Of a stretch of DNA of 64,000 nt, positions 1 to 8,084 are shown piece by piece. This DNA is from Hydrogenispora ethanolica (GTDB lineage Bacteria > Bacillota > UBA4882 > UBA8346): contig NZ_SLUN01000015.1 in NCBI RefSeq assembly GCF_004340685.1, positions 60,633 through 124,632 on the forward strand. The letters run 5' to 3'. A model generated the notes under the pieces. The model searched no databases. It saw nothing but the letters and a program-made list of their open reading frames with translations, and had not been told where the DNA came from. How positions within the stretch are numbered: the first letter of the stretch is position 1; every line of letters starts with the position of its first letter. Both the position numbers and the translations under genes were made by a program.

Positions 1-1
1 C

Positions 2-829
2 CGCTTGGCGCTGGGCAAGTGCCGGCCCTGGGTCGAGTTCTTGTTCGGATGCTTTCTGATCGGCGGCAGCGTCGTACCGTTGGTGGCCATGGCCATGGCT
101 TCGTTGATCAAAGCCTACGGATTGGACTTCACGCCCGTTAATCTGACGCTCAAACACTATCATTTCATCCTGTTTGAGAGCCAGAAAACCCAATACGCGC
201 TGCGCAACAGTTTGCTGCTGGGCCTGGCCGCCACGCTCATCTGTCTGTTTTTCGGGACGGCGCTGGCTTATTACCGGATGCGCCGGGCTTCCCGCTTCGG
301 CAAACTGGTTGAGCTGGTGGTGGGGATCCCCTACGCCCTGCCCGGAATGGTGCTGGCCCTGGCGATGATCTTCAGCTGGATGGAGCCCCTGCCGGGTTGG
401 AACCCGGGCATCTATGGCAGCATTTGGATATTGGTCATCGCTTACGTCACCCGGTTTATGATCTTACAGGTCCGGGGCAGTATTGCCGCGCTCATGCAAG
501 TGGACCCGTCGATGGAGGAAGCGGCGCGGATCTGCGGCGCCGGCATGCCGGCGCGCTGGCGTAAGATCCTCGTTCCGTTGCTGTTGTCCGGCATCTGCAG
601 CGGCGCGTTCTTGGTGCTGATCTCGGCTTTGACCGAGTTGACCTTATCCTCGCTTCTGTGGTCGAGCGGCGCCGAGACGATCGGGCTGACGATCTTCAAT
701 TTTGAGCAGGCCGGTTTTGTGACCTACTCGGCCTCCTTCTCCACCTTGGTGGTAATGTTGATTCTTGCGGCAGGCCTCCTGCTGCGGATCCTGCAAAAAT
801 TTTGGCAAAGCAGAGTGGTGCGCGAATGA
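2..829 (+). CDS. ABC transporter permease, C-terminal part (ferric-iron type), cut by window edge
   Basis: Membrane permease of a binding-protein-dependent importer. About 275 residues are visible with roughly six hydrophobic segments. The EAA-type cytoplasmic loop is seen around residues 170-190 (MEEAARICGAGMPARWRKI), which contacts the ATPase. The reading frame is open to the window edge. The TTG at 5 has no visible ribosome binding site, so this is probably the second half of a two-domain FbpB/AfuB-like permease whose N-terminal half lies upstream. The stop codon overlaps the ATG of the ATPase gene (ATGA), showing translational coupling. Iron as substrate is inferred from the partner ATPase and the family; other substrates are possible. 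Confidence 0.8.
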   Translation, partial: RLALGKCRPWVEFLFGCFLIGGSVVPLVAMAMASLIKAYGLDFTPVNLTLKHYHFILFESQKTQYALRNSLLLGLAATLICLFFGTALAYYRMRRASRFGKLVELVVGIPYALPGMVLALAMIFSWMEPLPGWNPGIYGSIWILVIAYVTRFMILQVRGSIAALMQVDPSMEEAARICGAGMPARWRKILVPLLLSGICSGAFLVLISALTELTLSSLLWSSGAETIGLTIFNFEQAGFVTYSASFSTLVVMLILAAGLLLRILQKFWQSRVVRE

Positions 830-1875
830 ATACCGAAATGATTCAAGTCAGTAAAAGGTTCGGCCGGTTTGAGGCGCTCAAAACGATCGATCTGACCATC
901 GAACCGGGGGAGTTTGTAGCCGTGCTCGGTCCTTCCGGCTGTGGTAAAACGACCTTGCTTCGCCTGCTGGCCGGATTTGAGGCGCCCAGTTCGGGAAGGA
1001 TTCTGATTCATGGGGTGACGGTCAGCGACGAAAATGAGATGTTGCCGCCCGAAGTCCGCAACATCGGAATGGTCTTCCAGTCTTTCGCCCTGTGGCCCCA
1101 TATGAGTGTCCGGGAGCACTTGCGCTTCCCGATCCGCTATCATAAGTATACGCCGGCGGCGGTTCGAAAGCGTGAAGCGGAACGGATTGACGAGGTGCTG
1201 GCCCTGGTTGGGCTCAGCGAATTGGGGCAGCGGATGCCCAATCAATTATCCGGCGGCCAGAAACAGCGGGTGGCGCTGGCCAGGGCGATCGTCGCCAGAC
1301 CTTCCTTGCTCTTAATGGATGAGCCGCTCAGCAGTTTAGACGCAGAACTCCGCCTGAATATGCGTCAAGAGATCCAAAACATTCATCGTTTGACCCAGAC
1401 CACGATTGTTTATGTGACGCACGACCAAGCGGAAGCCCTGGCTATGGCGGATCGCATTGTCATTATGAAGGACGGCCGGATCGAACAGGCCGGCCGGCCC
1501 GAGACGATTTATAGCCGGCCGTCGACCGAATTCGTGGCCCGGTTTGTGGGGAAAGCCAATTTGGTGAAGGGAAAGTGGGACGGTGATCGCTTCTTCCCCG
1601 GCTGCGCTGCGCCGGGCATCACCTGGAACGGCGAAACGGTCGCGGCTGAACTCCGCAGTCAAGGATTATTTCCGGTAAGGCCGGAACAGTTTTTGATCAC
1701 TCCGGATCGTCCGGGGATTCCCGGCCGGATTAAAAACGTGCAGTATCAAGGGAAGGAGGTTCATTACACCGTTGCGGTCATGGACGATTATTATGAAGTC
1801 CATTGTGCTGCTCTCCGCCGGTACACCCTTGATCAAGAAGTATCGCTGCAAATCGATTTGGGGCCGGAACCTTGA
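826..1875 (+). CDS. ABC transporter ATP-binding protein (FbpC/AfuC-like)
   Basis: ATPase subunit of the same importer. The start is taken as the ATG at 826, which overlaps the permease stop in ATGA; this gives 349 residues. An in-frame TTG at 802 is less likely. Visible motifs are Walker [10 protein letters not shown] (about residue 35), the Q-loop in [12 protein letters not shown], signature [14 protein letters not shown], Walker [13 protein letters not shown] and the switch His in [14 protein letters not shown]. The last 110 residues form a TOBE-like regulatory domain, as in FbpC/PotA ATPases. FALWPHM is typical of ferric-iron ATPases; the substrate remains an inference. No solute-binding protein gene follows it here. 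Confidence 0.88.
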   Translation: MNTEMIQVSKRFGRFEALKTIDLTIEPGEFVAVLGPSGCGKTTLLRLLAGFEAPSSGRILIHGVTVSDENEMLPPEVRNIGMVFQSFALWPHMSVREHLRFPIRYHKYTPAAVRKREAERIDEVLALVGLSELGQRMPNQLSGGQKQRVALARAIVARPSLLLMDEPLSSLDAELRLNMRQEIQNIHRLTQTTIVYVTHDQAEALAMADRIVIMKDGRIEQAGRPETIYSRPSTEFVARFVGKANLVKGKWDGDRFFPGCAAPGITWNGETVAAELRSQGLFPVRPEQFLITPDRPGIPGRIKNVQYQGKEVHYTVAVMDDYYEVHCAALRRYTLDQEVSLQIDLGPEP

Positions 1876-1956
1876 AGATTGTAGCTGCCGGTCTCCGCGG
1901 CCATTGGGCGGGGAGCGGATTGCGGTTAGCGAATTTTAATCCGGCGGGAAAAATAA

Positions 1957-2121
1957 CCCCGTCGCGGAATAAATTTGAAGGTGATCCCGCAGCTATTGGA
2001 GGGAGTCCGGATCATCAAGGGCGCCGAAGTGAATATCACCGATTACCAAGGCCGCTTGCACATTCCCGCCTATTTGCAGGAGCGGCAGGAACGGATCGCC
2101 AAGGGGGATCCCGGCCGGTGA
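1957..2121 (+). pseudogene. PHP-domain phosphatase relic (YcdX-like fragment)
   Basis: The frame from 1957 to the TGA at 2119 encodes about 54 residues, including PQLLEGVRIIKGAEVNITDY and GRLHIP. This resembles the segment of YcdX-type PHP phosphoesterases that reads roughly P.hi.GV.ilkG.E.NI.d..G.ld, where the Glu is a metal ligand. The N-terminal HxH motif and everything after this segment are missing, and a stop lies just upstream at 1954. The best reading is a remnant of a deleted gene between the ABC genes and the signal peptidase. The identification rests on a short recalled family pattern, so confidence is moderate. Confidence 0.45.
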
Positions 2122-2282
2122 GGCCCGGAACTTTCGCGCCCCGTTTTGCGTTATCTTGGTTATCATTGCCAACCCAGCGATTGACATTCTTGCCATGATC
2201 CGCTCCTGGCCGCGTGGCAACGGGCGGCCGGGCGTGCGGCGGCGGCGGTGAAATCCAGGATGGCGCGAGGTGGAAAGACCCC

Positions 2283-2939
2283 ATGTTCGATAAGTTGAAA
2301 GCCTTTGGCAGGGAAAAGATCCCCGGCGTTTGCGGGAAGACCCGCTGGCTTGGCAAGGCCTGGCGAGAGTTGTGGCAGTTTGGGCTGGTCTTTATTCTGA
2401 CGTTCTTCGTGATCCAGCCGTTCGTGATCGCCTCCTACGATACGCCGACCGGTTCGATGGAGCCGACGATCATGACCAATACCCGGTATTTGGCGTTGCC
2501 TTCGGTATACGGGGGCTTTGTCCGATTCACAGCGATTAAGCTGCCGGGGTTCCGGCCGATCCGGCGCGGCGCGATTGTCATCTTCAAGTTTCCGCGGGAT
2601 GAAAGTCAAAACTTTGTCAAACGGGTGATCGGCCTCCCCGGCGAGGAGGTGGCGATCCACGGGAAAACGGTGTGGATCAACGGGCAAGTGCTCCGGGAAC
2701 CCTATGCCAGCTTTGATAATACCGTGACGGACGATTCCCGCGCGGACTACGGTCCGGCGGTGGTGCCGCCCGGCCAGCTCTTCGTCCTCGGCGACAACCG
2801 CGATAATTCGTGGGACTCCCGCTACTGGGGTTTCGTGCCGGTCGCAAATGTCTTTGGGACGCCGCTGCTGACGTTCTGGAGCTATGACGGGGAGCGGCAC
2901 CGCCTCCGTTTCCGGGAGATCTTCAAAATCCTCCGCTAA
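2283..2939 (+). CDS. lepB: Type I signal peptidase
   Basis: Membrane-anchored serine protease that removes signal peptides from exported proteins. The chosen start is the ATG at 2283, with AGGTGG about 10 bases upstream; an in-frame upstream start lacks such a site. The 218-residue product has one transmembrane segment (about residues 32-52), then the catalytic Ser in PTGSMEPTI, the catalytic Lys in FVKRVIGLPGEEV and the conserved GDNRDNSWDSRYWGFVP box. The size and single anchor fit the Gram-positive SipS type. It stands alone and is followed by a good terminator. Confidence 0.93.
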   Translation: MFDKLKAFGREKIPGVCGKTRWLGKAWRELWQFGLVFILTFFVIQPFVIASYDTPTGSMEPTIMTNTRYLALPSVYGGFVRFTAIKLPGFRPIRRGAIVIFKFPRDESQNFVKRVIGLPGEEVAIHGKTVWINGQVLREPYASFDNTVTDDSRADYGPAVVPPGQLFVLGDNRDNSWDSRYWGFVPVANVFGTPLLTFWSYDGERHRLRFREIFKILR

Positions 2940-2948
2940 GCCCCGTAA

Positions 2949-2985
2949 GCCCGCCGTTGCACCGCCGGCGGGCGCTTCTTTTTTT
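2949..2985 (+). terminator. Rho-independent terminator after lepB
   Basis: GCCCGCCG (2949-2956) pairs with CGGCGGGC (2966-2973), followed by a T-rich run to 2985. It starts ten bases after the signal peptidase stop. Confidence 0.85.
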
Positions 2986-3055
2986 CGACCTCCCATCGTT
3001 TTCCCAAGCTTCATTGCCGCTCGCGCGGGCAGTTGACCGGGGCACCCGGGCAACT

Positions 3056-3769
3056 GCTTGAATGGCTCAAGCAGATGCCTGGATCATTCGTGCCATTCCT
3101 TGGATGACTTCAGTAATCGCTTTGCTCATTCAAGCAGTTACTTGAGCCACTCATGCAGATGCTTGAGTCACTCAAGTAACTACTGGAATGATTCATGTAG
3201 ATGCTTTGGTCACTCAAGTAACTACCGGAATGATTCATGTAGATGCTTTGGTCACTCAAGTAACTACTGGAATGATTCATGTAGATGCTTTGGTCACTCA
3301 AGTAACTACTGGAATGATTCATGCAGATGCTTGAGTCACTCAAGTAACTACTGGAATGATTCATGCAGATGCTTGAGTCACTCAAGTAACTACTGGAATG
3401 ATTCATGTAGATGCTTTGGTCACTCAAGTAACTACCGGAATGATTCATGTAGATGCTTTGGTCACTCAAGTAACTACTGGAATGATTCATGTAGATGCTT
3501 TGGTCACTCAAGTAACTACTGGAATGATTCATGCAGATGCTTGAGTCACTCAAGTAACTACTGGAATGATTCATGCAGATGCTTGAGTCACTCAAGTAAC
3601 TACTGGAATGATTCATGCAGATGCTTTGGTCACTCAAGTAACTACTGGAATGATTCATGTAGATGCTTGAGTCGCTGCAGCAATTACTTCGATGACTCAA
3701 GCCATTCCTTTGATCAGCCAAGCAAGTACTTGAGCGACTCATGCCAATGTTTTGGCCGTCGCAGCAACC
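3056..3769. repeat. 21-bp phased tandem array R1 (34 units, 42-bp dimers)
   Basis: Thirty-four consecutive 21-base units run without a phase break. Central units alternate between two types: A, containing CTTGAGTCACTCAAG or TTGGTCACTCAAG, and B, containing GGAATGATTCATG. This gives a 42-bp visible period. Both types have a dyad centred on base 9 of the unit. Units 6-15 (3161-3370) recur as units 16-25 (3371-3580) with the same order of variants, so a 210-bp block was duplicated. Outer units are more diverged. Long frames stay open on both strands only because 21 is a multiple of three; none has a ribosome binding site. There are no unique spacers, so this is not a CRISPR array. Confidence 0.95.
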
Positions 3770-3800
3770 GCTCGACAGGCTCCGGAGAGCCCGGGGATGC

Positions 3801-3924
3801 TTACGCCCGGTGCTTGGCGATGAAAGTGGCCACCCCTTTGTCGTAGCGGTTGGGGTTCCAGCGCCCGGCCGATCCCGGAACCGGCTCCGGTGATCACGGC
3901 GACTTTTTCACGCAAATCTTTCAT
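3801..3924 (-). pseudogene. Short-chain dehydrogenase relic with internal deletion
   Basis: A strong AGGAGG site precedes an ATG at 3924 (minus strand). The frame reads MKDLREKVAVITGAGSGIGR, the start of a classical SDR with the nucleotide-binding TGxxxGIG motif. It then runs directly, with a frame change, into WNPNRYDKGVATFIAKHRA and a TAA at 3801, which looks like an SDR C-terminus. About 200 codons, including the YxxxK active site, are missing. The relic lies downstream of, and co-oriented with, the TetR regulator that probably controlled it. The expression signals survive but the product cannot be an enzyme. Confidence 0.75.
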
Positions 3925-4040
3925 TTTTGGACCTCCTTTGAGGACGACTGAATCGATAGCCGTTTGCATATCAGCGGCTATACCGCGCGGTATAGGAAGG
4001 CGAGGCGGAATGGATTGATCCCGGCCCGCGGGGCGGGAGC

Positions 4041-4607
4041 CTAGCAGTAGATTCCGTGCATAAACTGGCGGACCGCGTTGCCGGCCAGTCCGGCGCGGAG
4101 TTCGATATAGCCGTTGAGGGCCAAGCCGATATAGGTATTGACGGTGCCCAGGAAGGTGGCGGCCAAGGCGAGTTCGCGGCCGCGCATCTTGGCGTGGTGG
4201 GCGGCGGCTTGCCGGAAGAGTTCCTCCAGCGCCAGATGCAGTCGTTCGTTGAGTTGCCGGACCGCCTGATTGGCCAGGCTTTGGCGCGGCGCGAAATACA
4301 TCGCCAGCTGCATCCGGTAAAATTCTTGGTGAGCTTTGGCATAGTCAAAGAGCGCCGCCGCCAGGCGTTCCAGATTCAGCGAAAGGTCGCCCTGATATGC
4401 GGCGGCTTCCGATACCAGCCGGAGCAAGGGCTCGCCCCACTCAGCGACCAGCGTCTGTAAAAGCCCCTGCTTGCTGCCGAAATAATAATAGAGCGTCGGC
4501 TTGGTGATTCCGGCGGCGTCGGCGATTTCCTGGACGGCGACGCCGTCGTAACCGCGCGCCGCAAATAGCTGTAAGGCCCGGAGCAGGATGATGGAACGGT
4601 TATCCAT
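4041..4607 (-). CDS. TetR/AcrR-family transcriptional regulator
   Basis: A 188-residue DNA-binding repressor. The N-terminal helix-turn-helix spans about residues 8-55, with GYDGVAVQEIADAAGITKPT and LYYYFGSKQGLL, the hallmark of TetR proteins. The remainder is a helical ligand-binding domain of the usual length. The ATG at 4607 has a GAGGTG site close upstream. The gene is transcribed leftwards towards the SDR relic, so its natural target may have been lost. The stretch upstream (4608-4743) separates it divergently from the flagellar operon. The ligand is unknown. Confidence 0.88.
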   Translation of the reverse strand: MDNRSIILLRALQLFAARGYDGVAVQEIADAAGITKPTLYYYFGSKQGLLQTLVAEWGEPLLRLVSEAAAYQGDLSLNLERLAAALFDYAKAHQEFYRMQLAMYFAPRQSLANQAVRQLNERLHLALEELFRQAAAHHAKMRGRELALAATFLGTVNTYIGLALNGYIELRAGLAGNAVRQFMHGIYC

Positions 4608-4743
4608 GGCACCTCATTCCTTGGACTTATTTACCAGCCGGTATAGAAAGGATCATCCTTAGAATACGCGGAAAATGAACCGCTTATACGGTGAAAAACT
4701 GTTAATATTTTGCCTTTTTCCGACAAAATCCAGAAAAAATTGC

Positions 4744-4770
4744 TAAACTTTCTGGCCTTTAATCCGATAA
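4744..4770 (+). promoter_or_regulatory. SigD (sigma-28)-type promoter of the flagellar operon
   Basis: TAAA (4744-4747), a 15-base spacer, then TCCGATAA (4763-4770). This matches the flagellar sigma-28 consensus TAAA-N15-GCCGATAA at all but one base. It ends 30 bases before the flgB start. No good vegetative promoter was seen here by eye. Confidence 0.75.
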
Positions 4771-4800
4771 ATGATATAGGAACTCTGCATGAGGTGATTA

Positions 4801-5214
4801 ATGGTGCTGGACTTTCTTAACGACCCCGCCACCCGCAAGCTGGAGCGCTCCATGGACGCCACAGTCCTCCGCAGTCAGTTGCTCTCCCACAACATCGCCA
4901 ACGCCAATACGCCGGATTATAAACGGGTTGATCTCGATTTCGCCAGCGTTTTGGCTGATACGATGAACGACGGTTCCTCGCTGCCGCTGACGCGGACTCA
5001 TCCCCGCCATCTTCCCATGGCGGAAACTTCCGAGGCGGCGCCGGCGTTCCGGGTGACTCGCGAATGGCGGACCTCCACCCGGCAGGACGGGAATAACGTG
5101 GATGTTGAGTTTGAAATGGCCCAAGTCGCCGAGAACACTTTGCATTATCAAGCCTTGGGCACCTCTTGGAAACAACAGATGAGCCGCTTGAAGATGGCTA
5201 TCGAAGGGAGATAA
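4801..5214 (+). CDS. flgB: Flagellar basal-body rod protein FlgB
   Basis: Proximal rod subunit of the flagellar basal body, exported by the flagellar type III apparatus. The product is 137 residues, the usual FlgB length. Near the N-terminus is the rod-family motif SHNIANANTPDYKR (about residues 36-49). The C-terminal part, with LHYQALGTSWKQQMSRLKMA, forms the amphipathic helix that pairs with the N-terminal helix in the rod. GAGGTG lies six bases before the ATG. It is the first gene of the operon, three bases before flgC, and follows the SigD-type promoter. Confidence 0.95.
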   Translation: MVLDFLNDPATRKLERSMDATVLRSQLLSHNIANANTPDYKRVDLDFASVLADTMNDGSSLPLTRTHPRHLPMAETSEAAPAFRVTREWRTSTRQDGNNVDVEFEMAQVAENTLHYQALGTSWKQQMSRLKMAIEGR

Positions 5215-5217
5215 CCG

Positions 5218-5649
5218 ATGAACCTCTTCCGCAACTTTGACATCAATGCCAGCGGGCTCACGGCGGAACGGCTGCGCATGGATTTGATCTCCAACAACAT
5301 CGCCAATGCCAATAGCACGCGTACGCCGGACGGCGGCCCTTACCAAAGAAAGGTTCCGGTCTTCGCCGAAGTGCTCGACCAGGCCTTCGATGCGAATGGA
5401 CGTCCCGTTTCCCGGGGCGCCGGAGTACGGGTGGCCGCCATTGAGAACGAGAATAAACCGCCGCGGCTGGTTTATGATCCTTCCCACCCCGACGCCGATG
5501 CCCAGGGGTATGTAGCGTATCCGGACATCAATCCGGTCGTAGAGATGGTGAATCTGATTACTGCCAGTCGGGCATACGAAGCGAATGTCACGGCCTTCAA
5601 TTCGGCCAAGGATATCTTCCGGACCGCCCTCGATCTGGCGAAGATCTGA
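5218..5649 (+). CDS. flgC: Flagellar basal-body rod protein FlgC
   Basis: Proximal rod protein of 143 residues. It carries the N-terminal rod signature LISNNIANANSTRTPDGGPY (about residues 24-43) and the C-terminal helix VEMVNLITASRAYEANVTAF, both diagnostic of FlgC. The start lies three bases after the flgB stop, and fliE follows after a short gap, the standard flgB-flgC-fliE order. Its length and motifs are complete, so it should be functional in rod assembly between FliE and the distal rod. Confidence 0.95.
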   Translation: MNLFRNFDINASGLTAERLRMDLISNNIANANSTRTPDGGPYQRKVPVFAEVLDQAFDANGRPVSRGAGVRVAAIENENKPPRLVYDPSHPDADAQGYVAYPDINPVVEMVNLITASRAYEANVTAFNSAKDIFRTALDLAKI

Positions 5650-5666
5650 TGAGGGAGGCGTGAATA

Positions 5667-5981
5667 ATGGCAGCTTTACCGGTGAATCTGATCAACCCGA
5701 TTTCACTGAGCCCCACCGAAAGTTTCTTGAAAAAACCCCTCGAACCCGTAGGCCAACCGGTTGAATCCTTCGGCAAGATCCTGGGGGATACTTTGGCGGA
5801 AGTGAACCAGTTGCAATTGCAATCCGCCAAGGCCGATGAGCAGTTGGCGGCCGGGACCCTCGATAATGTGCAAGACGCCATGATCATTGCTGAAAAAGCC
5901 AGTCTGTCCCTGCAATTGACCGTTCAGGTCCGCAATAAGGCGGTCGAAGCTTACCAGGAGATTATGCGGACGCAGTTCTAA
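5667..5981 (+). CDS. fliE: Flagellar hook-basal body protein FliE
   Basis: A 104-residue MS-ring/rod junction protein. The C-terminal half (IIAEKASLSLQLTVQVRNKA, VEAYQEIMRTQF) has the FliE pattern with the terminal QEIMRxQ. It starts at an ATG with GGGAGG upstream. Two copies of a dispersed palindromic repeat begin immediately after the stop codon, opening an almost 500-base gap before fliF. Such a gap is unusual here, because most genes in this operon overlap or sit within 100 bases. Confidence 0.93.
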   Translation: MAALPVNLINPISLSPTESFLKKPLEPVGQPVESFGKILGDTLAEVNQLQLQSAKADEQLAAGTLDNVQDAMIIAEKASLSLQLTVQVRNKAVEAYQEIMRTQF

Positions 5982-6110
5982 AAGAGCTGTGATTAACCCG
6001 GCTAAAAAGCCGGAAGGGTCACAACGATTGCCTGAAGCAAGTGATAAAGTCGTTTTAAACCTTTTTTACAGGCTGATTTTCGTTTTGAGAGACTTTATCA
6101 CATGGCTTCT
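5982..6110 (+). repeat. Dispersed palindromic repeat D, copy 1a
   Basis: About 130 bases with two hairpins. The first is GTGATTAACCCGGCT/AGCCGGaaGGGTCAC near the left end. The second is GTGATAAAGTC (from about 6040) against GACTTTATCAC (from about 6091). It starts next to the fliE stop. Related copies lie at 6111, 39985, 53971 and 62384. It has no coding frame and no transposase. Confidence 0.8.
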
Positions 6111-6243
6111 AAAAGCGTTGTGATAAACCCTGTCCGAAGGCCGGGGTGAACACAAAAACTCGGAGAAGCAAGGGATAAAGTCGATTTTTAGTCCACCGAA
6201 AGGATGACTTGCGAATCGAAGGACTTTATCACATGGCTTCGAA
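6111..6243 (+). repeat. Dispersed palindromic repeat D, copy 1b
   Basis: A second copy in direct tandem with 1a. It begins AAAAGCGTTGTGATAAACCC and ends GGACTTTATCACATGGCTTC. Its closest relative by eye is the inverted copy at 53971-54107, which shares CCTGTCCGAAGG, GGGTGAACACAAAA and AAGCAAGGGATAAAGTCG. The remaining 6244-6474 stretch up to fliF shows a small CAGCCTCCGGGCTG hairpin, but I see no gene or recognised riboswitch in it. Confidence 0.8.
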
Positions 6244-6474
6244 TAGGAAATAGCCGTTTCATACCGCGAGAAAGCGTCAGCCTCCGGGCTGGCGGACGTC
6301 TTGGTTCCACATGGATTGAGAAATGCCGTGCAGGGTCTTTTTTGCCGTGCCTTACGGGGAAGACCGGAATGTCACGGGGATCACGTAAGAGAATTGGTAT
6401 CTGTTGAAATGAGTCGCCAAAGCAATCCGATTCAAGCATCAAGATGATAATTCTCTGAGTTACAGGAGACCACA

Positions 6475-7998
6475 GTGAGCGAACTGATTTCGCAAGTGAA
6501 AAATATTTGGACCCAGATGGACACCACCAAGCGAGTCGCTACGGTGGTGGTTCTGCTATTAGTAGCGGGTTCGATCCTGTTTATGATACGATGGATCGGT
6601 TCCCCCCGTTACGAATTGCTCTACTCTCGTCTGAACGAACAAGATCGCAGCGAGATCATTGCCAAACTTGACGAATTGCGAATTCCTTATCGAACTTCGG
6701 CCAGCGGCGGGCTGGAAGTGCCCAACGCCTTGTCGGTCCGGGCCAACCTGCTGAAAGCGGGGATTCCCCGCGGCGGGGTGGTCGGCTGGGAAATTTTCGA
6801 TAAGAACTCTTTCAGCGCTACCGATTTCACCAACGAGATCAACCGGCAGCGTGCCATCGCCGGCGAACTCAGCCGAACCCTCCAACAGGTCGAAGGGATC
6901 CACGACGCGAAAGTCATTTTGAATATGCCGGATTCCACCGAGTACCTGTTCGCCGACGATAAACCCGAAGGGACCGCCTCGGTCCAATTGCAGCTGCGGG
7001 CCCCCGGCGTTCTCACCATGGAACAGGTGGAGGCCATCGCCAACCTGGTGGCGGCCAGCACCGGCTTGAAACGGGAAAATATCACGATTATCGATAATTA
7101 TGCCAATGACCTGACCGCAATGCTCCAGCCGCGCCGCAACGGCAAGCCGGCTCTGAATAGTGTCTCCGACGCTTTCAGCATCAAGTCGGAGTATGAAACG
7201 ATGGCCGAGAAGCGGATCGAGAGCATGCTGGCGAAAGTGTTCGGCTTCAATAAAGCCGTGGTGCGGGTCAACGCCGATCTCGATCTCGATTATCAAGAGG
7301 TTAAGAGCGAGACCTTCGGTGATAAGGGAGTTCCCCGCAGCGAGCAGGAGAAGACCGAAGAGTCTCAGGGGAGTTCCGGTACGGCCAGCGGCATACCGGG
7401 AACCGACACCAATATTACGCAGTATAAAACCGATGAAAATCTGGCCGGCGGCTATCGTTCCGATAAATCGGAACGGACCGTGAATTATGAGATCAACAAG
7501 GTCGAGGAGTTTCGGATCGCCACCCCCGGCAAGGTCCGCCGCATGTCGGTCGGGGTTTGGGTCGATGGCAATCTTCCGGAAGCGGTCCGGCAGAAAGTGC
7601 TGAATACGGTGGGCGCGGCCATTGGCTATAGCGAGGAGCGCGGCGACCGGTTGACGGTGGAAACCATCAGCTTTACCCAGCCGGCGCAGGAGCAAACTCC
7701 GAAACCCGATTATACCATGGCGTACCTTATCGGAGCCGGGCTCTTGCTGCTGCTCATCATCGGCGGGCTTATCGTCAGGTCCCGTATGAAACCCAAACCC
7801 GAACCCGAGCCGGTCGAGGTCGGTTCGACGATCGATCTGGTCGCCGATGAGGCTGTGACCGAAACAGCTGCCGCCGAAGAGCTTTCGCTGGAAGAGCAGC
7901 TCAAACAGAACCGCCAGGCCGAGTTGGAACGGTATGCCAAGCAAAACCCGGAAGATATGGCGGTGCTCCTCAAGACCTGGCTGTCGGAGGACAATTAG
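6475..7998 (+). CDS. fliF: Flagellar MS-ring protein FliF
   Basis: Forms the membrane-embedded MS ring that houses the export gate and nucleates the C ring. The product is 507 residues with transmembrane segments at about 20-42 and 415-437, flanking the large periplasmic-side ring-building domain (YscJ-like, with VEGIHDAKVILNMPDSTEYL). The acidic C-terminal tail, containing NPEDMAVLLKTWLSEDN, is the FliG-binding motif. The GTG start at 6475 has AGGAG upstream. fliG follows. Confidence 0.95.
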   Translation: MSELISQVKNIWTQMDTTKRVATVVVLLLVAGSILFMIRWIGSPRYELLYSRLNEQDRSEIIAKLDELRIPYRTSASGGLEVPNALSVRANLLKAGIPRGGVVGWEIFDKNSFSATDFTNEINRQRAIAGELSRTLQQVEGIHDAKVILNMPDSTEYLFADDKPEGTASVQLQLRAPGVLTMEQVEAIANLVAASTGLKRENITIIDNYANDLTAMLQPRRNGKPALNSVSDAFSIKSEYETMAEKRIESMLAKVFGFNKAVVRVNADLDLDYQEVKSETFGDKGVPRSEQEKTEESQGSSGTASGIPGTDTNITQYKTDENLAGGYRSDKSERTVNYEINKVEEFRIATPGKVRRMSVGVWVDGNLPEAVRQKVLNTVGAAIGYSEERGDRLTVETISFTQPAQEQTPKPDYTMAYLIGAGLLLLLIIGGLIVRSRMKPKPEPEPVEVGSTIDLVADEAVTETAAAEELSLEEQLKQNRQAELERYAKQNPEDMAVLLKTWLSEDN

Positions 7999-8084
7999 GG
8001 CAACTGTTTTTGCGTGCCCCTTGCGGTAAAGCTTTTCGATTTCCAATCCAATGAATGCAACTTGGTGTTATTGGAGTGACTCGA

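Noticed and set aside
1872..2198. 108-codon plus-strand frame between the ABC ATPase and lepB
   Set aside because: No start signals, and it overlaps the PHP-like fragment in another frame that looks more protein-like.
3056..3769. CRISPR array
   Set aside because: Units are contiguous, there are no unique spacers, and no cas genes are near. The same holds for the other three arrays.
3058..3846. 262-codon frame with 14-residue repeats across array R1, and a 210-codon frame on the other strand
   Set aside because: The 42-bp period keeps several frames open on both strands. No ribosome binding site precedes either start, and composition is that of the DNA repeat.
6250..6330. c-di-GMP (GEMM) riboswitch before fliF
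   Set aside because: GAAAGCGTCAGCCTCCGGGCT recalls part of the motif, but the conserved GGGCAAACC and the second receptor arm are absent.
6559..8046. 495-codon frame antisense to fliF
   Set aside because: Shadow frame; fliF is clearly the gene.
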